In this document: positions 49,067-61,000 of the stretch, piece after piece | Position numbering within the stretch: position 1 is the stretch's first letter | Layout of the letters: each line of letters starts with the position of its first letter | Assembly (NCBI GenBank): GCA_023055505.1 | Contig: JALIRH010000013.1 | Location: 2,356,001-2,420,000, forward strand | Direction: 5' to 3' | Length of the DNA: 64,000 bases | From: Callipepla californica brunnescens | Taxonomy: Eukaryota > Chordata > Aves > Galliformes > Odontophoridae | Position numbers and translations under genes: made by a program | The notes under the pieces: generated by a model | What the model was told of the DNA's origin: nothing | The model's database searches: none | Seen by the model: the letters and a program-made list of their open reading frames with translations, nothing else

Positions 49067-52000
49067 CTGGAAAGAGAAGGGGAAAAAAAAGATAGGCTAC
49101 TGTCAGATTACATTTACAACCATGCTTTTACCCACACGGGAGATCTGAGAGAACACCAGAATCTCAAGAACAAGGATATCTAAATCACAGCTCAATTCTG
49201 ATTCCTTGAGAAACTTTAAAAAACGAAACAGGGCTCGTGCTACAGCTGGGATATATCCGTGGTGTATTTTTACTTTCATAAGAACACACTTTAAAACAAT
49301 TAATCTAAAACAACTTGGGGGGCTAGTTTTTCTAAACAGGTTCCAGATAATATTTATCAAGCACTGTAATGCCATATGCAAGAAATGATACTTGGTTATC
49401 CATAGCTGAGTGCCTGCAATATCAGAGTGTTTTGTGGTTTTGTTCTGTTGCTGGTGTGTTAGTTTGCTGGGACCCTGATGGCTGCTCTGCATGGTACGCC
49501 ATTTCAGCAGTGCAGGAGAGGCAGCCCTGGCTTTGGGCATTACCACAGCTGGCTCCCATGTGCCCACTGTGCTTGCTTCGCCCAAGTCTGCCCAGTTCAC
49601 ACTGCCTGTATTTGCTATCACCTCTGAATTCAGCTGAAACTATGTGGAAAGCAGTTGTAACACCGCTGGGTAAAGCAGGGCTGTGTCCACGTGTGGGATA
49701 TCCACCGTGACTGCTTTGTGCCCACATTTGCTTTGGTTGGTAAGAAATAACTGATGTAAATACGCAGTTAAAAACATTACATGGTCTCAGTCTTATGGTT
49801 GAGAATGACTCGTTTTTGTGTCAGTCATCCCTGTACCTTGTCATTTCTTTCACACAGAAATTTTAGCTTCTGCGCTTTCTTGTGCATAAATACTCCTTCC
49901 AGATTTCCTGTTTCCACAGAGCGCAGTTCAATCGCCTTCTCTCCCCAGCCCATGACCTGATTAGATTGAAGGTAAGCTAGAAGAAGAAAAGAAACAGACT
50001 GGTAAGGTAAAAACTGCCAACAATATACTTGTTTGTTACAATTTGTACACCATTTCCAACCCCACACGAGAGCTTTCTACAGAACAGAACCCCAAAGCCA
50101 GATACGGCCTTTTGTGAGAGCTCAATCTACAGCTGGAATACGGTACTAGCTTCAAAAAAAGGGATTCGTGCACAAAGACTTTGCTGACACGTTTTGAGGT
50201 CTAAATCCTAGCTTACAGTGCAGAGCCTGAAAGGAGACTAGCAGTGGTGATGGAAAGCACGAGCCGCTCAGGGCGCAGCAAGGCAAGCTTCTCCCAGGGG
50301 ATGCTGGCACATTAGTGTTTCGAAAAGCAGTTTTGGCCAGAACTTGGAAGTTTTCTAATTGTAAGCTTTTTTTTTTTAATTTATTTTTCCTTTTCTGTAA
50401 TTCTATTTCTTAGTATTTCTGATGTCTCCATTCTAGCTCTACTATTGCTCTCTGTTTTAACTCCACTATAGAAGAGCGAACGCAGAGCTCCAGGTAGCCA
50501 AGGCAAGATTCCTTCCTCTCCTCTTCAGTTCACTCAAGAGACTGAAGCCTTTCTTTCTTTTTCCTACAAACATTTCTTTTTGTACTGCAGGTTTGAGGAA
50601 TGAGTGCTATAAAGCTGTGAAAATTAGCTGTTTAACAGCTGAAAAACTGATTCTCACCTCATTTCTATCAATTTCTATCAAGATCTCTGTTTGATAACAG
50701 TATCTTCTGAATGGTTTTTAAGTTTACACAAAATCTCTTGGGAAGAGCAACTGAATTTCAGTTTCTCAGACTTATTTTGGGCACTACCGTTTACCTGAAG
50801 TACCCATCATTGTTTATTTTAGAATCACAAAAAATGGGGGGAAAGCTCTGAAGGGCATCTTGTGCAACCTCCCTTTCAGAGCAGGGCTAAACTGGACAAG
50901 ATTACTGAGAACTTGTCCTGTCTTGTTCTGAAGGGTATTTCACAACCTCTCTGTGCCTTTGCTGCAGTGCCTTGTCACATCCGTGGCTAAACATGTCCTC
51001 CTAATATCTAACTGGAATTTCTCTTGCTGCAACCTGTGCTCATTTTGTGCCTCCTCCTTTCACAGCACGTGTTCAAGAAAAGTCTCAGTTGTCTTTCTGT
51101 ACCCACCCATGAGGAAGTCAGGAATGTGTTAGGTATGTGCATGTGAACTGCTGAGTTTGAGGTAGTCTGAAACCTAAGTACTTCCAAATCTGACACTAAG
51201 GCACCAGTATTTGGTGTCCTTTTAGCTACTGCCTTCCCATTGTTTATTTGTTAAGATAGTGCTCACAGGGCAAGAACATACTCCAGCACTGTGGAAGCAC
51301 ACTGTGTTATTCCCCTTGACTCTGGCAGTTAGATGAGAAATCAGGACAGCGCTGAAGGAGTTAACACCACAGATTTCAAATTAGGCACAGTTTCAACTGA
51401 AGAGCTCTGACTATTGTATGTATTGGCTTCCACGGTACAAAACACATTATTTATGCTCTAGATAGCCAAGACTCAGAAATTATTCTTGCTCAGCTATGAA
51501 TTGGTTTTTTATTAGTCTGAGATTTGTGGCACTCTGAAATGGTCTAGCTGGAACGTGTGCATCTGACTGTTTTTTTAGCTTCACTGGGTAGTGCCTGCCT
51601 GTCCTACATTTTCAATGCAAGCGATGTCCGTTTCTTAAAGCCTTGCAATAAAATAGGCTTAGCCCATAAAAGTAAAGATGATGCAATATCATACATCTGC
51701 TATTTTTTGCAACCACTGACACTGTGGTTAACATTTTCAAACTTAGCTTTTAAATACAGCAGACACACACGGGTGGGCTCTGATTCTGGAGGGTGGGACA
51801 CTAAGGGAGCTGTAGACAATGTATACATACAATTGTTTATGTAAAATATAAACAGCATTCTGTGGCTATGCATTTTTGTATGTAGGTCCAGCACCAGAGA
51901 CTGAATCCCCTCATAATTCTCCTTCTCACCTTTCCCACTTTGTGAAATCTGCACTCAAGTTGCCAGTACCCCACGTCCGTATTGGCTGTATCAATGCCCT

Positions 52001-55000
52001 TGGCAGATTTCAATTTGATATCGTCCTTGCAGCTCTCAGTAACAGCTTAGTCAGGCCATACTACAGCCTCTAGGTCATCCAAGACAGAAGGCCTTGGATG
52101 ATGGGGCCACTCATTCCTACGGCAGAATCAAGATTTTCTCAAATTGCATCTGTAGACATACACGCTGGCAGAAAGACCTCGCTATACCATTTGTGGGGCT
52201 GTCGACACATAAGGATCAGTGTATACATGGAAATTAATTTGGAGGGCAGCAGACTGCGAATTCAAAGTTCAGTACTTGATCATCTTCCCATGTGAGGGCA
52301 CTTACTCTAAAATACAAGCTTGTCACATGGAATGAATTGCCAGCCAATTCAATACACAGACTGAAGTCTACTTATTCTGGAACAAAAGCTCCTATACTGT
52401 AAGCAAGTTTGGAAGAGTTATTTTAAGTCCACTATCTCCCTCAACAAGCTTTATACCAAAATATTCTCTGCTTCCAGCTGTTAAAACTGAAGTACATTCA
52501 GATTGCAGTGCAAAACTGTACTGGTTTCCAGCAATCCTAGACAGAGCTGCTCATGTCCTTCGGATAGCTTGGCAGGAAAGGTGTACGCCAGTTCAGACCA
52601 TTGTGCCAACACTGCTTTAAACTTGTGGAGCAATGCCCCTGCCTCCCTCACATTACCACATATGCAAAAGACCCGCACTTGCGCCTGAGCTGTGGTTCTT
52701 GTTACACCATTTTTACCAGCATTACTCCCTGGAGATCAAAGAATATACACCATAAAGTCAGTTGAGGGAAGTGGGATCAAAATCAGTCTCTTAACATCAT
52801 GAAAGCATTAAGATTGCTCTAAAACTGGGGCAAGACCACCTACTTGGTGTTTCCTGTTTACAGTGTGTGTTTAGCATTATGCTGAGAGCCCCCACTCGGC
52901 AGTGACTCCTTCAAGGGGAAGTGGTTGAGGGAAGCAGAAAAGGTGAGAGAAGTAAGTGAGCCATATTGAAGCCATTAGCTTCTATGAAGTGCTGCTGACG
53001 TGAGCTAATGATCTCCTGCTCTCACATCAGTAGCACAGGCAGTCTGAGAAGTGCCCTTTGTACCACAGAGCCAGCCCAACTACTGCTAGAACTTTACTTC
53101 CCTTCTTAAGCTATTCACTTTTGTTTTTTTTTTCTTTCCTTCAGAAATCCCTCTTCTGATCTAATGCACTGAATGTGACTCACTGCCTTAAGCAGTTATT
53201 ACCAATGTATCTGTGCATGAGAGCAAAATCAGGCAGCTCTCAGCAAAATAACATCAAGTCAGGAATTTCTGATTAGTGCTACAAAAATAGGGCAGGAAAG
53301 GACCTTAATGCACCTTTCCCTCCTGTCCATCTCTACACCACACCACTGCCACTTCTGATAGTTGTTTGTCTCACCTGACCTTAACGATCTCTGGGGATGG
53401 ATGCTCCAAAAATTCCCCGGGTAACTGATCCCAAATAAGCCAAGAAGTTTGAAATGGACAAACTGAATATGAATTAAAAGATTCTGACCCACTTTGGTAT
53501 GCCTAAGTCATTACACCGAATTCCATGTTACGGAGTACAGTGATTTATTGAATTCATTTTAGGACAAAGACAGCATATGCATACGTGAAATTCAGTGCAC
53601 AGAAAGCCTTCCTGAATTTTGCTCTTCTATACACGTTTCAGAAAATTGCCTCAGGCAAGTATGCAGCTGGGCATGAACTTTTAAAAGCGGGATGGCCAGT
53701 GACTGCTGACAGTGAAAAATAGCAGCTATTACAGACCATACAGATCTTAAAACTGAGTCCTTCTTTGCTTCTAATGAATCATTCTGCGGCCCTTCAGTCA
53801 AACCACATGCACACTATGAAATCATGACTTCTGTTAAGCCCTTCCTCTCTGGGAAAAGCCAGAAACGTGGTCAGGGTGAAGGGCTGCTCGTTCGTGTGTG
53901 TTTGCTGGAAAAGCTGGGCAGCAGATCTGAGCAACAGAAATGATTCAGCCACAAACAGGTATTCTCTGAGCATGAGTCGGACAGCAAGTATTCAAGATCT
54001 GTTAAGGATAACTGATAGAGCACTGATACAGAGATACAGCCAGCGTTTGTGAGTGTAGTTTCTCCACATGAAGTCCTTTTTGCTTTTAATATGTACCCAG
54101 CAAAGGAAATCAGAACTTCCATTGGTTCCCCACTCTTTGGGAGTATCCAGTTTTGTGCCAGCCCTCCAAGACGTACTGTAAATAATTTGTTACTCACACA
54201 GAAGGGCAGAAGGTGCTCCCAAATCTTATTCACTTGATGTTTCTTAAAACCTTTTTTAATCTCTTTTTATAGAAAGAAAACATAACAGCTCTGTTCGTAT
54301 TTAGTCCTACATATATGAAATGTCTTTCAGACTAAACGTGGATAGACTACTTCTACAATTTTAATTTCCCAATGGACTTGATTTTCCTCTCTCCAGTTTC
54401 TTAATAGCAGATAGGTCACGGAGGTCCCAATTTGAAGGCTGCGAGAGTAAGCTATATTTAGTTTCCCTGCCCTAAATCTCTCAATAATAATATGGGGTTT
54501 TTATTTTCTATTCAGTAGTCAAGATACTCCTACCGACTCTAGAAGTTTTAGTTCTAAGTAATTAAACTAAGAACTGAACAAGGAGCCATCCGTTTGCCCA
54601 GCTCTCCTAACCTTACCATCTTGAACCCTGCCTTGGTAGGATGTTTCATTGCACCTGTCCTATCTACCTGTAACCAGATGGGACTCCTTCCCCTCTGGTG
54701 GTGGCCATCTCCTCCACCATTCCACATGGAAGGCTCCTAACGAAGTCAGATTCATCAGACATGTTCAGAAATGTTTGCTCCAACCACTACCTGCACAATA
54801 ATACTGTAAATATCTGCACAACAGTGTAAACAGCAGTCCTTCTCTTAAGATGTAACCAGTCTTGAGAAGCTGAGAATGTGATACCTTGACAGATACAGAC
54901 AGAACTCAGGGGAGGGAGCTGGCATGGAGGATCGAGCTGCTGGAACTGAGCGGTGATGTTTTATTCACTTCAGCGCAAGGAAGTTTCTAGTGAAGCAGAG

Positions 55001-58000
55001 GCATTGTGACTCCCAGGCACAAGAATGCTTGACAAACCTATCTCACATCTCTGTGGGTTTGATGATTCAGTACTTCCAGTGATGTCAGTAAAATGGCCTT
55101 AAGCTCCCCATGGCCCAGTGCCGAGACATTTCCCCGCAAAGTGCCCAGACGCAGTGAGAAGGCGCTGAGGGCGGTCAGGGCCCAGTGTCACAAAGTGCAG
55201 ATTTCTAACTGGGAGTCATAAATACACTCACCCGTCCCTGCAACATCTCCCTTTTTGGAGCAGGATGTAAAAAAGCCCTTTGTTCCTCATCTGTCAACTT
55301 GTCTTTGAAACGCTTTGGCTCATTATCTAGTAACAGTGACCAGCCTGCTACTGTACTAAGGCCTAAGGAAGTACTTCCCATAAAGAAATCCGTCTGAAAT
55401 TCTTCAGTGCACCTTCCAGTTGTGTTCAGCACTTCTCTTTAGAACTCTTCCTACCCTCCCTTAGTAATTGCTCTTTGATTAATAGATTATTTCTTATGGC
55501 CTGTTTAACATGAATTCAGAAAGGGTGTAAAATTTCTACATACGAAGGGATATTAGATATTCATATGAAAAACAGGGACTTGGTAGATTTTAGTCATGCC
55601 CCACAGCTCCAGAGATGGGCTGAAAAGCAGAAAGAGGTGAATTTGGAGGAAGGAAATACTATACAGTTAGCTTATGACTTAGACCTCATTCTTGGAAGTG
55701 AAGCAGTTTTGGTGCTGAATTCTACTGTAACTGCAAAAACAACAAGATCTCTTGTAGCAATCTGTGTTCCAGTGGTTGGTTTCGTGCTCTCAGTGCTGCT
55801 GAAAGCTCTCCACAATGAAAACTCTCCTTGCATTTACTCAGGGGTGTTACTCTACTGATCGTAATGGGCTTTTTCCAACTAGAAGTGGAAGGAGGAAAGT
55901 GAACATTTCTGATTCTTCGCTATGGCATCCAGTTCCTGCCAAGCCAATAATTTGCTTTTGAACAGCCTAAATGTCTTGGGCTTTGTTGTTAGTTTGTATG
56001 TTTAAGATGCAAGAGAATGGGAGTGAGCCAGAAAAGAAATTAAAAGCAACAAATAATAAAAACAGAAATCTGCCTGTGTTGTTCTTGGTTTTCCTCACAC
56101 TGATAAGCAGAAGCCCTCTGGGGAAGGTGAAACAAACAGCTATCCTGGCTGCAATTACAGTGAGAACCTCCTCCTCCAGAGGCACTGCAAACGTAGAGAT
56201 AGAGACTCTCTTAGAAATGCCCTGTGATAAAACTAAGGGGCCATTGGACAGCAGTTACAAACCTTTTCAATAACCCACCTTTCTACAGTCGTGAGTTTTT
56301 ACACAGAATGCTATGGGCTGTGATGTGAGCCCCATTCTGTGTCTGTGATTCGCATAATTCTCTGTGTGAAGACTTGTGCTAGGCTGCACCCTCAGCAAAG
56401 CCTGGCTGTGTAGCGCTGCCATAAGCAGCATGACAAGAATACAAACTCCATAATCAAAACATGAAGACCCCACTGCAGTCACCAGCTGTCTCAGCATAAA
56501 CACACCTAAATCTCTTCACTCTTCAGATACCTGGTTTGCTCAGAAGTTGCTTTATGTGCCATACAACCACACTGCTATAGACAGAACCTCACAAAGAAGT
56601 CAGGTTTCATGCGGAAGAATCTTACATTTAATAAAGTGCTGTTTTTCATACGTACCTACAGATGCTGGCATTTCTCCCCACTGCAAGACTGTTTCCTTTG
56701 TGAAATGCCCATATATATCAATGTAGATGCCTTCATCTTCGTAGGCGAGTAGAAGTTCCATTCCGCTGGTATTCGGGAGGATGATAATGGCATGTGGGCG
56801 AATAGTTCCCTGGATCTAGGATCATATTTTACTACGATTGATATCAGAAAATGGACTGCAGTTTTAGTGACTACATCAATCTAAGCAGCTTGACACAGCA
56901 GTAAAAAGAACTAGTTCATGGAAAGTGAAAGAAACACCTGTTCTCAGAAGAGCTGTTCAGTTTGCTGGTTTGCCTCTGAAATAGGTTCTCTACCTTCCTC
57001 CCCCCTTCAGATATTACAGTATTACAGATATTACAGTAGATTTGCAAACAGATAATGCTGAATATTTACTTTATATTACCACTACTGGTTTCAAGAAGTC
57101 AGAGCCACTGAAACACAATAGTATTTTACTTATTCATTCACAAAATGCCTGCATCGAATAAATAGAAGAAAAGTAAAACAGATTTGAATTATTTCAGAAG
57201 ACGGAGGAAGAACAAAAGCTTCCACATTACAGGAAACCAGTGCTTTCACTTTCCATGCCACTTCCCTATTCCCAGAAAACCTGTAAATTGAACAGTATTT
57301 ACAGCAAGCTGAAAAGTTACCCAGACCTTTCAAACACAAGCTGCTCTACATCCTTCACTTCCAACATTCTTCACTGCCAATAGTTCCCTCTTTCAGTGCT
57401 GTTCAGCATACGTATTATGCATGCCACAAGGAACAGTGTGTGTCACTCACACCGAGTATTTTAACAGCTGTTGGATGCACCAGGGTCTCTCCCAGAAGCC
57501 AACACACGTCCCAGGTGAGAAAACCAACAGCTAAGCACACAGCTATGAAGGTGGGGGGTGATGGAAGCATTTTTGAAAGAAAACAAGGAGAGCCTTAAAA
57601 TCAGTAAGAAAGCAACTCTGCTTTTTAAAGCACTACTCAAAACAGGATGTTAATTACACAGTAAATTAAACCACTGCAATGATGTTTTTTTTAATAGGAA
57701 GCACACAACTAGAGTTTCGACATCATTTTCACAAGCCAGCAACACAACAATCTTTTTTTCTGCAAGCACACACACTGACACATGCCGTAAGGGCACAAAG
57801 AACAGGAAAGAAGCACTGAAGCTGTACTTGCCAAACTGAACACACTCAGGCCAACCACTTGACTCCGTGCCTCCGCAACAACTATCCGTAACACTAGAAC
57901 GGGTATCCAGAGCCGCAGAGCAATTTTAATGCGTTGCCTTGGTACTCGCATGAGCGATCGGAGAAGGTAAGAGGTGGAGGAAGAGGTGGGGAAGCAGGAA

Positions 58001-61000
58001 AAGAGGCTACCAGAAAGCAAGAGTATCTGAAGTCAGCCTGCTGGAGTCGGCTCTGTTGCCACCACAAGGCTCCGTGAGAAAATTATCCACTCTATCAGAT
58101 GCTCTTTGAGATAATAAAACACTGTAAAAGTTAGAGCTACGGTAGTAGCAGATTTATCTCAGGTCTACAATTCTAAAGGGAAAATATATTTTTAGTACAT
58201 GCTAATTTCTGGTTGAAGAGCACACAGGAATGGAGCCGGTCTCAAAGCTGCCCCACATATTGAGGACGTTCACCTGGGAAATCTCTGTGCTCACGTACAT
58301 CATTACATCTGCAGCCTGTAGAAAAACTGAAGCCTCTAAGAAGCATTGTTTTTTTCTTTGCCTTTCATATATTGGGCAATTATGCTGATGATCTTTTTGA
58401 CAAGTCATTATTCACCTCACTTAGCAACCAACCTGCAGGGTGGCATGCACACGATTTATGGACTGATTTGAATTTCCCGTGGTTGCACAGGTAAGAAAGC
58501 ATTTAATTGCTGGATTAAATAAACCATCTAATAAGACAAATAAGCCCCATAAAAACCAAACCAAAACAGCACAAGCTTGTAGCAGGTGATTGAGCAGACT
58601 GTTCTGAACAGCCACAGGAGTCACTTTTTAAAGTAGGAGAACTTGATAAACAATCATCTTCAAAGATAGCAGCCATCAGAAACACGGGTGTGACAGCACT
58701 GGAAGGGCGGTGGAATGAGCGAGTGGCTTGCCAGGAAGGCAGGGGCTTTCATTTGCTTTGACAACCCTGGGCTGGGGGTTGTGCACGGAATAAAAGGGTC
58801 CAAAGCACAGGCCGTGACACAGAGATCTGGGGTGACACCTCCTCAAACCTCCTGAGTCGCTGGAGGTCTCACTGCCCTGGGACACACGTAGGCAGTGGCA
58901 TCCACTAGCTATCGCTATACCCGTATAGAGATCTGTTGACTTCAGGGAAGTTTTCAAGCGAGCACAGGAGTTCCCCAGCCAGCAGCTTCCCATCAGACTG
59001 GAGCCACAGAAACGTGCTAGTTTTTGGGCTTAATCCCCTAAGTTTCTGTGGCTTCTGGGACCCATAACTTAGAAACATACTATCTAGAATGGATAAAAAA
59101 TAACAGAAGCAAAAAAATCCCAACAAACAAAACCAAAACTAACACAAACTTTATACTGGACAGCCCCACGTCAGTCCTTCAGTTCTACAGAGGAATTACC
59201 TGAAGCTGGGTTTTAGCAGTCAATATCATCTAAGAGAACAGGCACACCATGCAATATGTGCGCACAAACCTCCATGCCTACTTCTGCTTGAAAAACTGAA
59301 TGTGAAAATCCCACATTCTTTGGATGTAAGGAATGGTTTCATGGACAACTAACCACTAAGAAATCAGCAAATTAATTTTGTTTGGAAGCTGAATTTCTGC
59401 AAAGTCATGACTGAAAAGCAGATCACATTTTGCATACTGAGCTCAAATCTGTAATGGTGTGAAATGGATGCACGTTTGCTCTGTGGTGAAGAAATGCATG
59501 TGTGCACCTGTATACTCATGTAATCAACTTGTACCCAGCTCCTCTACCTACAGGCACTCTTCGGCACACAGGTAACATGCTGGTAGTGGATCAAGATTCA
59601 AACACGTTGTAATGGTCTTTTTAAACACGCCAAATTTCAGTGAAAATGTAATCAGTTATCGAGATGGAAAAGAACACCACCAGATTGTGAAAGTCACCTA
59701 ATTCATGGAGATGTGATTTTGTCTTTGCATGCTTTAAAGAAGTCCTAAATTTCCAGGATAAACTGATTATAGTACTGTCCACACAACAGGCTTTCTGCAA
59801 TTAAACCATTAAAAGAGATATCCTAAATCTAAGAAAGCCCTTCAACAGAAGTTCACTATTATGAAAGCACATGAAAACTTGATTTCTACTGCCTGGTATA
59901 GAATAATTATTCTCTTACCCTGAGTTCTGAAATACAGCACACCACTTAACCAGATTATCAGCATTACACAGCCCAAAGCGCAGAGGCATTTTTTGTAATT
60001 TCTTGGAGTATCTTACGTGTGTTGGAAGGTAGAGGTCATACACAGATCCAGAGTCCACATCAATAGCGTGAAAGCCAACTACAGAGCCATAGATCACTTT
60101 TAATCTTTGTCCGTTTTCAACAGTCAGGTCAACTGACAGCGGTTTGTGATGAAGTGAGGTAAAGGACTGGAAGAAGAAACACCCCATGAAGCTCTTTGTT
60201 ACACATTAACATACATAATCTCAAGAATTTTCAGAACTGAAAAGTCCCCTTGTCTTCCTACGTGAACATGTCATATCTAAGGAGTTAAGTATGGATCATC
60301 CGTTGAGTTGGAAAGAGAGTTGGATAGTTCACTTGTGTTTTGAAAAGATTGAGATTCTAGAAATGGACGAGGCAAAAATTAGGCTAAGTGCTGTCTATGT
60401 TAAGTTTCCACCATCTCTGAGGGAAATCAGCATCAGCTTTGTGAACATCTTGGCACAGCACTGAAATGAGATGTTCACATCTAACGGAATCATGGCTGTG
60501 ACAGTTTCATGCCTGCCATCTCCAATGTATGCCAAATGAGCCACGTTTTCCTCAAAAGAACATCCATTTTATCTTTAACTAGAAATAAATGTTATACAGA
60601 GCAACTAGAAGCAAAGAGGAGATGTGAGGTAGTGGTACATCTGAAGCAAAGTGAAGTTTCACTTACCTTAAAAGCCATGAATTTGTGATAAGGCTTTGGA
60701 GCCCAAGCATAAACCTCCACTGCGCTTTTCAAAGCAATTACAAGGAATTTGATTCTCTCATATTTTACTGTAATGCAAGAAGAACAATTCCTTAGGTATC
60801 AGATAAGACTCTTAAATCGAAGACCACCTCATTAGACAAAATAATTTCAATGCATTATTGGTAGAGGTAGACACTGTCCATCAAGGGAAACTAACGGACT
60901 CTGGACACCGGTGTTAAATATCAGCAGTGGAATACCCTGACTGCACACCCATACTTCATTTACTCAGTACAGCCAGACGACTCATAGCAACATTTACATA

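Larger units (their letters stand above)
49977..56655 (-). other. NRK intron (6.7 kb)
   Basis: Holds two CR1-type fragments (50821-51140 and 53275-53440). Short open frames such as 55565-55858 (plus strand, 97 codons) show no recognisable domain. Confidence 0.7.

Noticed and set aside
55565..55858. 97-codon plus-strand frame with a hydrophobic end ([17 protein letters not shown])
   Set aside because: Length is within chance expectation for this intron and no family is recognisable.
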